A stretch of 5,529 nt of DNA from Rhodospirillales bacterium (GCA_015654825.1 JAATGE010000605.1:1-5529); one strand, 5' to 3'; positions 1 to 5,501 are shown, numbered from the stretch's first letter. Notes: generated from the sequence alone by a model not told the origin. Made by a program: numbers and translations.

Positions 1-34
1 ACGCCGTCGGGGGTCCAGGGGGCAGAGCCCCTGG
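1..34. repeat. 34-bp hairpin repeat, left inverted copy
   Basis: The reverse complement of this element occurs at 5285-5318 with 33 of 34 bases identical. The inner half (15-34) is a palindrome: CCAGGGG at 15-21 and CCCCTGG at 28-34 around a 6-nt loop. The only difference between the two copies, at base 24 here, lies in that loop, so both stems are intact. The element begins at the window edge and may extend further left. It lies 5 bp beyond the stop codon of the copper ATPase. It looks like an intergenic REP-type dispersed repeat, but two full copies cannot establish the family. Confidence 0.85.
15..34 (-). terminator. Possible hairpin terminator after copA
   Basis: On the minus strand this 7-bp GC-rich stem (CCAGGGG/CCCCTGG, 6-nt loop) begins 5 nt after the copA stop codon, a suitable place for transcription to end. 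No T-run follows it; the downstream bases are GGACCCCCGACGG. It is therefore not a canonical intrinsic terminator. It could pause polymerase, protect the 3' end, or simply be the stem of the dispersed repeat. Confidence 0.3.
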
Positions 35-39
35 CCTTT

Positions 40-2391
40 CTAAAGTCGCGCCGCCCTCAATCGCAACGCATTGCCAATAACCGAAACGGAACTCAGCGAC
101 ATAGCCAGTGCCGCCACCACCGGGCTAAGCAAAATCCCAAACGAAGGATACAGCACACCCGCCGCCACCGGCACGCCGATTGCGTTGTACGCAAACGCGA
201 ACACAAGATTCTGCCGTATATTGCTCATGGTCTTGCGGCTCAGCGCCCGCGCGCGCGCAATGCCGGCAAGGTCGCCCTTTACCAGGGTCACGCCGGCGCT
301 CTGAATGGCCACCTCCGTGCCGGTACCCATGGCGATGCCGACATCGGCCTCGGCCAACGCGGGCGCATCGTTCACGCCGTCGCCGGCCATGGCGACGATT
401 TTGCCGTCGGCGCGCAATTTGCGCACGATGCGGTTCTTGTCCTCCGGCAGCACATCCGCCTCCACATCATCGATGCCGAGCTGGCGCGCGACGGCCTGCG
501 CCGTGGTGCGGTTGTCGCCGGTCAGCATGACGATATGGATGCCGTCGCCGCGCAGGCTGTCCAAAGCGGCGCGGGTGGTCCCCTTGATCGGGTCGGCAAT
601 GGCGATCACGCCGGCCGGCTTGCCGTCGACGGCGGCGAACAGCGCGGTCGCGCCCTGGCCGCGCAGATCGTCGGCGCGTTTCGCAAGATCGCCGAGCTCA
701 ATGCCCTGGTCCGCCATCAGGCTGGCGTTGCCGAGCGCCACGCGGCGTCCGCCGATGCTGCCCGTGACGCCCTTGCCGGTCACCGACGCAAAATCCGCCG
801 GCTCCTCGATGGCGACATTCCTGGCCACCGCCGCCGCCACGATCGCGGCCGCAAGCGGATGTTCGCTCGACCGTTCGAGGCTGGCTGCCAGGTGCAGCAG
901 ATCGGCCTCGGACAAGCCGGCACCCGCGATAACGGCGGTAACGCGCGGCTTGCCTTCGGTCAGCGTGCCGGTCTTGTCGACCACCAGCGTGTCGACCTTC
1001 TCCATCCGCTCCAGCGACTCGGCGGATTTGATCAGCACGCCGACGCCGGCGCCGCGCCCGACCGCGACCATGATGGACATCGGGGTCGCCAGGCCCAGCG
1101 CGCACGGGCAGGCGATAATGACGACCGAGACCGCGGCGATCAGCGCGCAGGCGAGCGCCGGCGGCGGACCCCAGACTGCCCAGGCCGCGAACGCCGCCAA
1201 TGAGACCGCCAGCACGGCGGGCACGAAATACCCCGCGACGGTGTCGGCCAGCGCCTGGATCGGCGCGCGGCTACGCTGCGCCTCCGCGACCATGGCGACG
1301 ATGCGCGCCAGCATCGTGCCGGCGCCGATTTTCTCGGCGCGCAGGATCAGCGAGCCGGTGCCGTTCACGGTGCCGCCGATCAGCTTGTCGCCGGGCGTTT
1401 TCGCGGCCGGAATGGATTCGCCGGTCACCATGGATTCGTCGACCGCGCTGCTGCCCTCGAGGATCACGCCGTCCACCGGCACGCCGTCGCCGGGGCGCAC
1501 GCGCAGGCGATCGCCGACCGCGACCTCGACGAGCGGAATTTCCTCGTCGTCGGCGCCGTCGCGCAGGCGGCGGGCGGTTTTCGGCGCCAGGTTCAGCAGC
1601 GCGCGGATGGCGCCGCCGGTGCGGTCGCGCGCGCGCAGTTCCAGCACCTGGCCGAGCAGCACCAGCACCGTGATGACGGCGGCGGCCTCGTAATAAACCG
1701 GCACGGTGCCGCCCATGCCGTGGAAGCCGGCGGGGAATTGTTCCGGCACAAACGTGGCGGCCAGGCTGTAGAGGTAGGCCGTGCCGGTGCCGAGCGCGAT
1801 CAGCGTGAACATGTTGAGCTGGCCGGAGCGCACCGATGCCGCGCCGCGCTGGAAGAACGGCCAGCCGGCCCACAGCACCACGGGCGTTGCCAGCACGAAC
1901 TGGATCCACACCGACCAGACCGGCGGCACCAGCTCGTGCAGGCCGAGCGCCGGAATGTGGCCGCCCATTTCCAGGATGAACACCGGCAGCGTCAGCACCA
2001 GGCCGACCCAGAAACGCCGCGACATGTCGGCCAGTTCGTGGTTCGGCGCGGCTTCCGCGGAGACCTCGACAGGTTCGAGCGTCATGCCGCAGATCGGGCA
2101 GTTGCCCGGCCCGACCTGGCGGATCTGCGGGTGCATCGGGCAGGTGTAGATCGCGCCGGCCGCCGGCGCCGGCGGTGCGGGCGCCGCCTTCAGGTAGCGC
2201 TCCGGATCGGCTTCGAACTTGGTCTGGCACCCCGGGCCGCAGAACACGAAGTTGAGCTCGCCGTGCCGCGCGCGGTGCTTGGCATGGGCGGCATCAACCG
2301 CCATGCCGCAAACCGGGTCTTTCGTTGCGCCGCCACCGTCCGCGCCGGTGTCGGCGTGGGCCGCATCATGTGTGTGTTCGTGCAACGTCAT
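40..2391 (-). CDS. copA: Cu(I)-exporting P1B-type ATPase, CopA type
   Basis: Inner-membrane pump of 783 aa that uses ATP to expel cytoplasmic Cu(I), and probably Ag(I). A His-rich leader (residues 1-14) comes first. Next is a YHS domain (DPVCGM 25-30, C51, C55). A heavy-metal-binding motif follows (CPMHP 84-88, CPICGM 98-103). No classical GMTCxxC HMA domain is present. The catalytic core is complete: TGES 323-326 (actuator), CPC 428-430 in the membrane, DKTGT with phosphorylated D472, HP 511-512, TGDN 624-627 and GDGVND 670-675. Hydrophobic stretches fit eight membrane helices. YN 735-736 and MSLSS 764-768 match the Cu(I) sites of M7 and M8, which favours Cu(I) over Zn or Cd. The ATG is supported by GAGGTG at 2396-2401, 4 nt upstream. 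It diverges from the cueR-like gene and reads from a CueR-type promoter. Function is near certain; silver preference (SilP-like) remains possible. Confidence 0.95.
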   Translation of the reverse strand: MTLHEHTHDAAHADTGADGGGATKDPVCGMAVDAAHAKHRARHGELNFVFCGPGCQTKFEADPERYLKAAPAPPAPAAGAIYTCPMHPQIRQVGPGNCPICGMTLEPVEVSAEAAPNHELADMSRRFWVGLVLTLPVFILEMGGHIPALGLHELVPPVWSVWIQFVLATPVVLWAGWPFFQRGAASVRSGQLNMFTLIALGTGTAYLYSLAATFVPEQFPAGFHGMGGTVPVYYEAAAVITVLVLLGQVLELRARDRTGGAIRALLNLAPKTARRLRDGADDEEIPLVEVAVGDRLRVRPGDGVPVDGVILEGSSAVDESMVTGESIPAAKTPGDKLIGGTVNGTGSLILRAEKIGAGTMLARIVAMVAEAQRSRAPIQALADTVAGYFVPAVLAVSLAAFAAWAVWGPPPALACALIAAVSVVIIACPCALGLATPMSIMVAVGRGAGVGVLIKSAESLERMEKVDTLVVDKTGTLTEGKPRVTAVIAGAGLSEADLLHLAASLERSSEHPLAAAIVAAAVARNVAIEEPADFASVTGKGVTGSIGGRRVALGNASLMADQGIELGDLAKRADDLRGQGATALFAAVDGKPAGVIAIADPIKGTTRAALDSLRGDGIHIVMLTGDNRTTAQAVARQLGIDDVEADVLPEDKNRIVRKLRADGKIVAMAGDGVNDAPALAEADVGIAMGTGTEVAIQSAGVTLVKGDLAGIARARALSRKTMSNIRQNLVFAFAYNAIGVPVAAGVLYPSFGILLSPVVAALAMSLSSVSVIGNALRLRAARL

Positions 2392-2395
2392 CGGG

Positions 2396-2401
2396 CACCT
2401 C
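2396..2401 (-). promoter_or_regulatory. Ribosome binding site of copA
   Basis: On the minus strand GAGGTG sits 4 nt before the ATG at 2391. It supports that ATG as the start, and therefore the His-rich N-terminus MTLHEHTH. Confidence 0.6.
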
Positions 2402-2427
2402 GGCGGTTTGGAAAGCTCTTGCCCGCG

Positions 2428-2458
2428 AAGATGGTGCTTCCCATGGTGGGAAGGTCAA
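2428..2458 (-). promoter_or_regulatory. CueR-type copA promoter, 19-bp spacer
   Basis: On the minus strand the -35 is TTGACC (2453-2458) and the -10 is CATCTT (2428-2433), separated by 19 bp. This overlong spacer is the hallmark of promoters activated by MerR-family proteins, which distort the DNA to realign the two hexamers. The first 11 bases, TTGACCTTCCC, match the E. coli copA promoter as I remember it. Transcription should start near 2420, giving a leader of about 30 nt. The -10 is poor (3 of 6 matches), as expected for an activator-dependent promoter. Confidence 0.8.
2437..2453. promoter_or_regulatory. CueR operator dyad
   Basis: A perfect inverted repeat, CTTCCC-N5-GGGAAG, lies between the -35 and -10 of the copA promoter. 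It matches the known CueR box pattern CCTTCC-N7-GGAAGG in its core. It is the only such dyad noticed in the divergent gap. It is also in the leader region of the regulator gene, so the regulator could influence its own expression from the same site. Confidence 0.8.
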
Positions 2459-2472
2459 GACGGGATGGCGGC

Positions 2473-2871
2473 ATGAATATCGGCGAGGCGGCAGCGGAAA
2501 GCGGCGTCAGTGCCAAGATGATCCGGCACTATGAGGCGATTGGGCTGATCCGCCCGGCGGACCGCGGCGAAAGCCGCTACCGGCATTTTGGCGCACCGGA
2601 CGTGCATGTGCTGCGCTTCATCAAGAGGGCACGCACACTCGGGTTTTCAATCAAGGATATAGGGTCGTTGCTCGGCCTATGGCAGGGCCACCGCCCGAGT
2701 GCCGAGGTCAAGCGGCTGGCCCTGGCCCACATCGCATCGCTGGACGCGAAGATCGCCGAAATGCGCGGAATGCGGGACGCGCTCGGCCAGCTGGCGCGCG
2801 ACTGCCACGGCGATGAGCGGCCGGAATGCCCGATCCTGGAGGATTTGGCGGGACCGCGCTTTGACAATTAG
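2473..2871 (+). CDS. cueR: Cu(I)-responsive MerR-family activator, CueR type
   Basis: Cytoplasmic dimeric regulator of 132 aa that binds Cu(I) (or Ag(I)/Au(I)) and activates the divergent pump gene. The N-terminal winged helix-turn-helix is typical: MNIGEAAAESG at 1-11, then IRHYEAIGLI (17-26) and RYR (35-37). A long dimerisation helix spans roughly residues 76-107. The metal loop has C111 and C119 in a C-X7-C arrangement followed by PILEDL, very like E. coli CueR. S76 in PSAEVKR corresponds to the CueR Ser77 that marks monovalent-metal sensors; divalent sensors carry Cys there. The reading frame is open far upstream (from 1720), but only the ATG at 2473 gives the family's usual N-terminus. 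No strong Shine-Dalgarno is visible; GGGATGG at 2462-2468 is the best candidate. The stop codon overlaps a TTGACA-containing stretch before vapB. Confidence 0.93.
   Translation: MNIGEAAAESGVSAKMIRHYEAIGLIRPADRGESRYRHFGAPDVHVLRFIKRARTLGFSIKDIGSLLGLWQGHRPSAEVKRLALAHIASLDAKIAEMRGMRDALGQLARDCHGDERPECPILEDLAGPRFDN
2861..2866 (+). promoter_or_regulatory. Possible -35 of the vapBC promoter
   Basis: TTGACA is a perfect sigma-70 -35 hexamer and overlaps the last codons of the cueR-like gene. No convincing -10 lies 16-18 bp downstream, where the TGATG array sits. The match could be chance, with vapBC read through from cueR instead. Confidence 0.25.
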
Positions 2872-2875
2872 CGAT

Positions 2876-2903
2876 TGATGTGTGATGGCTGATGTTTGAT
2901 GTA
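2876..2903 (+). repeat. Four-copy TGATG heptad array
   Basis: TGATG starts at 2876, 2883, 2890 and 2897, so four 7-bp units follow one another with only the last two bases varying (TG, GC, TT, TA). The array begins 5 nt after the cueR stop and runs straight into the AAGG ribosome binding site of vapB. It occupies the place where a vapBC operator would be expected. It is also visibly less GC-rich than its surroundings. Confidence 0.75.
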
Positions 2904-2906
2904 AGG
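2903..2906 (+). promoter_or_regulatory. Ribosome binding site choosing the vapB ATG
   Basis: AAGG is 7 nt before ATG 2914, but only 1 nt before TTG 2908 and 4 nt before GTG 2911. It therefore favours the ATG among the three consecutive candidate starts. Confidence 0.5.
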
Positions 2907-2913
2907 TTTGGTG

Positions 2914-3141
2914 ATGCGGACTACGCTGGCGATCGACGATGATGTCCTGGCGGCGGCCCGGGCGTTGGCTGAGCAACAGAAGCGGACGATTGGGGAGATT
3001 GTCTCCGACCTGGCCCGGCGGTCACTGGTCCGACCGCAAACGCGGGCGGAGCGCAACGGGGTGCCTCTGCTGCCGGTTACCGATCCGGGAGCGCGGGTGA
3101 CGTTAGAGATGGTCAACGAGCTGCGCGACGAGGCGCCGTGA
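2914..3141 (+). CDS. vapB: Ribbon-helix-helix antitoxin, VapB type
   Basis: Small antitoxin of 75 aa, expected to bind and neutralise the PIN toxin encoded next to it and, with it, to repress their shared promoter. The start MRTTLAIDDDVLAAARALA has the form of an Arc/MetJ-type ribbon-helix-helix DNA-binding domain: a short strand (residues 2-7) and then helices over roughly 9-37 (second helix IGEIVSDLARRSL). The polar C-terminal half (38-75, with NGVPLLPV and VTLEMVNEL) would be the toxin-binding tail. TTG (2908), GTG (2911) and ATG (2914) stand in a row in frame. ATG is preferred because AAGG at 2903-2906 lies 7 nt before it and the protein then begins at the usual RTT strand. The stop codon overlaps the toxin start by 4 bp, indicating coupled translation. 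Confidence 0.85.
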   Translation: MRTTLAIDDDVLAAARALAEQQKRTIGEIVSDLARRSLVRPQTRAERNGVPLLPVTDPGARVTLEMVNELRDEAP

Positions 3142-3566
3142 CGTACCTGCTGGACGTTAACGTTCTGATAGCACTGATTGACCCGACCCATGTCAGCCAC
3201 GACGCGGCACACCAATGGTTCGCGGCCACGGGAAGCGATAGCTGGGCAACCTGTCCGATTACGGAAAACGCCGTGCTGCGCATCGTCGGCCATCCCAGGT
3301 ACGCCAACACGCCCGGTTCTCCCGCCATCGTAGCCGGCGTGCTGGCGCGGCTGCGGGAGCAACCCGGGCACGTATTCTGGTCCGATGACATCAGCTTGCT
3401 GGACCCCGTACTTGTCGATATCGATCGGCTGCTAAGCCACAAGCAGGTAACCGACAGCTACCTTCTGGCACTGGCGATCGCCCACGCCGGGCAGCTCGCC
3501 ACCCTCGACCGCCGCCTGTCCGTTGCGGCCGTCCGCGGCGGCCAAGCTGGATTGAGCGTGATCTGA
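3138..3566 (+). CDS. vapC: PIN-domain ribonuclease toxin, VapC type
   Basis: Toxin of 142 aa with a single PIN domain; VapC proteins are Mg2+-dependent RNases that stop translation by cutting tRNA or rRNA. The target here cannot be read from sequence. The acidic active-site residues are all visible: D6 (YLLDVNVLIAL), E43 (CPITENAVLRI), D106 (VTDSYLLALA) and D124 (LATLDRRL), so the enzyme looks intact. WATCPITENAVLRI is typical of the VapC branch first defined from the many Mycobacterium tuberculosis PIN proteins (TIGR00028, from memory). The start is GTG, overlapping the antitoxin stop as GTGA, with GAGG (3130-3133) 4 nt upstream. GTG gives the normal MTYLLDVN N-terminus and no ATG fits better. 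The pair forms a two-gene operon on the same strand as the cueR-like gene. Confidence 0.92.
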   Translation: MTYLLDVNVLIALIDPTHVSHDAAHQWFAATGSDSWATCPITENAVLRIVGHPRYANTPGSPAIVAGVLARLREQPGHVFWSDDISLLDPVLVDIDRLLSHKQVTDSYLLALAIAHAGQLATLDRRLSVAAVRGGQAGLSVI

Positions 3567-3572
3567 ATATTT

Positions 3573-3582
3573 GGTCGCGACC
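3573..3582. repeat. 10-bp palindrome after vapC
   Basis: GGTCGCGACC is a perfect palindrome beginning 6 bp after the vapC stop. With no loop and no T-run it is not a terminator. It could be a protein-binding site or chance in GC-rich DNA. Confidence 0.35.
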
Positions 3583-3606
3583 GCCGGCAGAACAAAGCCC
3601 GAAGCG

Positions 3607-3630
3607 CTGCGGCGCATACGGCGCGTGCAG
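3607..3630. other. Imperfect hairpin between vapC and the ATPase gene
   Basis: CTGC (3607-3610) can pair with GCAG (3627-3630), and GCGC (3612-3615) with GCGC (3621-3624), around a 5-nt ATACG loop with a small internal mismatch. No T-run follows. It may help separate the vapBC transcript from the downstream gene, but the evidence is slight. Confidence 0.25.
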
Positions 3631-3658
3631 CCCAACAAGCCACGAATGCGCCTCGATT

Positions 3659-3675
3659 CCGGGCAGAGCCCTGGG
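3659..3675 (+). repeat. Short relative of the 34-bp repeat
   Basis: GGGCAGAGCCC (3661-3671) is identical to bases 20-30 of the left repeat and is likewise followed by CTGG-like bases, with one C fewer. It can fold as a 6-bp stem (including one G-T pair) around an AGA loop. The bases after it (CTTATCTT) are only weakly T-rich. It looks like a decayed or partial copy of the hairpin at 15-34, in the same orientation. Confidence 0.45.
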
Positions 3676-3707
3676 CTTATCTTACGAGACCCAACCACGA
3701 CGCGCGT

Positions 3708-3716
3708 TGGTATAAA
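3708..3716 (+). promoter_or_regulatory. Extended -10 promoter of the ATPase gene
   Basis: TGGTATAAA combines an extended -10 TG motif (3708-3709) with TATAAA (3711-3716), a 5/6 match to TATAAT and striking in such GC-rich DNA. No good -35 is present 16-18 bp upstream, which extended -10 promoters can do without. A start site about 7 nt downstream would fall near 3723, only about 5 nt before the ATG at 3728. The bases between, GCCCCCCAGCC, contain no Shine-Dalgarno sequence. Confidence 0.55.
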
Positions 3717-3727
3717 GCCCCCCAGCC

Positions 3728-5230
3728 ATGAGCTTCGAAGCAGAACTCGACCTCCACCTGCGCGCCCGCTTCACCCTGGTGCTCGTCGCCACCCAGGAGG
3801 AAGAGCGCGCCCTGCAGATCCTGCAGACGGTGTGCGAACGCGCCGACCGCGCCTGCTTCACCTGGGACGTGGCCGAGGGTTTTCGCGCCATCCTCGGCAA
3901 CGCGCCTCCCACCGTCCGCGACCCGGTCGCGGCCCTGGAACATATCGAGGCGGCCGACACCGACGCCGTATTCGTGCTGATCGATTTCCACGAACTCTGG
4001 TCGGACCCACGCATAAAACGCAAATTGCGCAGCGTCGCGCAGCGCCTGAAATCCGGCCGCAAATCCATCGTCGTGACACTGCCCGGCGGCCCGGTGCCGC
4101 GCGAGCTGCGCGACCTGACGGCACTGCTGGAAATGCCACCGCCCGGCGCCCCCCAGATCAGCGACGTGCTGACGGCGCTGACGCAGGATGCCGGCGTGCG
4201 CCAGGACCTGCCACCGCCGGAGCGGGAAAAACTCGTCCAGGCGGCCCTCGGCCTCAGCAGCGCCCAAGCGCAGCGCGTGTTCGCCCGGGCGGTCGCCTCG
4301 CACGGGCAACTCGATGCGGCGGCCATCGGCATCGTCACGCGGGAGAAAAAAGAAATCATTCGCGACAGCGAGGCACTGGAGTTTTTCTCGGCAACCGAAA
4401 CCCCGGCCGACGTCGGCGGCCTCGAGGTGCTGAAGGTCTGGCTGCATCAGCGCGAGCGCGCGTTCACCCGGGAGGCGCACGAGTACGGCCTGCCCGCGCC
4501 CCGCGGCCTGGCGCTGATCGGCATTCCCGGCACCGGCAAGAGCCTGACCGCGAAAATGATCGGCGGCATGTGGCGCCTGCCGCTGCTGCGGCTGGATATC
4601 GCAGCGGTATTCGGCAGCCAGGCGGGCTCCGCGGAGGAGCGCACCCGCCGCGCGCTGCGGCTGGCGGAAGCCGTGGCGCCCTGCGTGCTCTGGATCGACG
4701 AAATCGAAAAGGCGCTGGCCCACGGCGGCGCCGATCTCGGCTCCGGCGCGCGCGTGCTCGGCACGATCCTCACCTGGATGCAGGAAAAGACCGCGCCCTG
4801 CTTCGTCGTCGGCACCGCCAACGATGTCGACAGCCTGCCGCCGGAACTGTTGCGCCGCGGCCGTTTCGACGAAATCTTCTTCCTCGACCTGCCGACGACA
4901 CAGGAACGCATGGAAATCATCGCGGTGCACCTGAAACGCCGCAGCCGCTCGCCCGCCAATTTCGATCTGCCGCGCCTGGCGCGCGAATGTTCCGGCTATG
5001 TCGGGTCGGAGATCGAACAGGCAATCATCGACGCGATGTATGTCGGATTCAGCGAAAACCGCGAATTCGTCGCCGAGGATATCAGCGCCAGCTTGCGCCG
5101 CCAGGTGCCGCTGTCGGTATCGTCGCGTGCCCGGATCGATACCCTGCGCCGCTGGCTCACCGAAGGGCGCGTGCAAAGCGCCTCGCTCCGCGAAGTAAGT
5201 TTCGCCCGCGACCACTCGATCGACCCGTAG
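3728..5230 (+). CDS. ycf46: Ycf46-like AAA+ ATPase
   Basis: A 500-aa protein matching the Ycf46 family of AAA+ ATPases (plastid and cyanobacterial members, also in many bacteria) in length and layout. The cyanobacterial relatives have been linked to inorganic-carbon responses; the role here is unknown. The C-terminal AAA+ module is complete: Walker A GIPGTGKS (265-272), Walker B CVLWIDE (319-325), sensor 1 N365 in VGTAND, arginine-finger region PELLRRGRF with R376 and R379, then RFDEIFFLDLP and a lid GYVGSEIEQAI (423-433) typical of the FtsH/Cdc48 clade. It should hydrolyse ATP as a ring. Residues 16-140 are a separate N-terminal domain with strands LVLVAT, VFVLIDF and SIVVTLP. There is no membrane segment, protease motif or signal peptide, so it is probably a cytosolic remodelling factor. 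The promoter and ATG suggest a near-leaderless mRNA. No functional link to copA or vapBC is evident. Confidence 0.85.
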   Translation: MSFEAELDLHLRARFTLVLVATQEEERALQILQTVCERADRACFTWDVAEGFRAILGNAPPTVRDPVAALEHIEAADTDAVFVLIDFHELWSDPRIKRKLRSVAQRLKSGRKSIVVTLPGGPVPRELRDLTALLEMPPPGAPQISDVLTALTQDAGVRQDLPPPEREKLVQAALGLSSAQAQRVFARAVASHGQLDAAAIGIVTREKKEIIRDSEALEFFSATETPADVGGLEVLKVWLHQRERAFTREAHEYGLPAPRGLALIGIPGTGKSLTAKMIGGMWRLPLLRLDIAAVFGSQAGSAEERTRRALRLAEAVAPCVLWIDEIEKALAHGGADLGSGARVLGTILTWMQEKTAPCFVVGTANDVDSLPPELLRRGRFDEIFFLDLPTTQERMEIIAVHLKRRSRSPANFDLPRLARECSGYVGSEIEQAIIDAMYVGFSENREFVAEDISASLRRQVPLSVSSRARIDTLRRWLTEGRVQSASLREVSFARDHSIDP

Positions 5231-5272
5231 GGCATTGTAAGCGTGACCGAAGAACGATCGGTTGAGGTTAAC

Positions 5273-5283
5273 TGGCTTCGCCG
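5273..5283 (+). repeat. 11-bp direct repeat, first copy
   Basis: TGGCTTCGCCG here is repeated exactly at 5491-5501. This copy lies directly beside the 34-bp repeat, with one base between them. Confidence 0.5.
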
Positions 5284-5284
5284 A

Positions 5285-5318
5285 CCAGGGGCTCCGCCCC
5301 CTGGACCCCCGACGGCGT
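5285..5318. repeat. 34-bp hairpin repeat, right inverted copy
   Basis: Inverted counterpart of 1-34 with a single difference (base 5295, in the hairpin loop). The stem is CCAGGGG 5285-5291 with CCCCTGG 5298-5304. It lies 54 bp downstream of the ATPase stop codon, so the two copies flank all five genes. The hairpin could also end the ATPase transcript, although ACCCCCGACGG rather than a T-run follows it. Confidence 0.85.
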
Positions 5319-5333
5319 GCCGCCGCCTGCGTT

Positions 5334-5346
5334 AGCGCTGCGCGGC
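5334..5346. repeat. 13-bp inverted repeat, left arm
   Basis: AGCGCTGCGCGGC is the perfect reverse complement of 5517-5529, the last 13 bases of the window. The partner arm may extend beyond the edge and overlaps the possible new coding start. Confidence 0.45.
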
Positions 5347-5463
5347 GGGAGTTCCCTGCACGATCAAAACAAGCCGCCGGTCGCCGCCACAACGGCCCCG
5401 TCGTGCGCAGCACCCTTCCGCGTTGCGGGTCCAGTAGGCCCCAGACCCCATTCATTGGGGGAA

Positions 5464-5501
5464 CGGCGAAGCCTGAAATCCATATCGTAATGGCTTCGCC
5501 G
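5464..5501. repeat. 10-bp perfect inverted repeat
   Basis: CGGCGAAGCC (5464-5473) and GGCTTCGCCG (5492-5501) are perfect reverse complements around an 18-nt AT-richer centre. The right arm is also the second copy of the TGGCTTCGCCG direct repeat. The structure lies immediately before the GGGGAG ribosome-binding candidate of the possible downstream gene, so a folded transcript could affect its translation. It may equally be another dispersed repeat. Confidence 0.5.

Noticed and set aside
305..1693. 462-codon plus-strand frame antisense to copA
   Set aside because: Low-complexity Ser/Ala/Pro/Thr content and complete overlap with the well-supported P-type ATPase; a codon-bias shadow.
1720..2472. 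Upstream extension of the cueR-like frame (251 extra codons)
   Set aside because: The extension is antisense to copA and carries no domain. MerR-family proteins start as MNIGEAA does at 2473, and the copA promoter lies inside the extension.
2876..2903. TGATG array as a CRISPR-like array
   Set aside because: Units are only 7 bp with no spacers and there are no cas genes; it is a short tandem repeat.
2908..2913. TTG or GTG as the vapB start
   Set aside because: They lie 1 and 4 nt from the AAGG ribosome-binding site and add residues before the usual MRTTL strand; the ATG at 2914 has better spacing.
3571..5265. 564-codon plus-strand frame overlapping the ATPase gene
   Set aside because: Arg/Pro-rich shadow in another frame, without domains and covering the same DNA as the clear AAA+ protein.
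3677..5455. 592-codon open frame on the minus strand opposite the ATPase gene
   Set aside because: It is longer than the real gene but has no recognisable motif, is rich in Arg, Ala, Gln and Gly as shadow frames of GC-rich genes are, and runs through the intergenic repeats. The plus-strand frame has every AAA+ motif in order.
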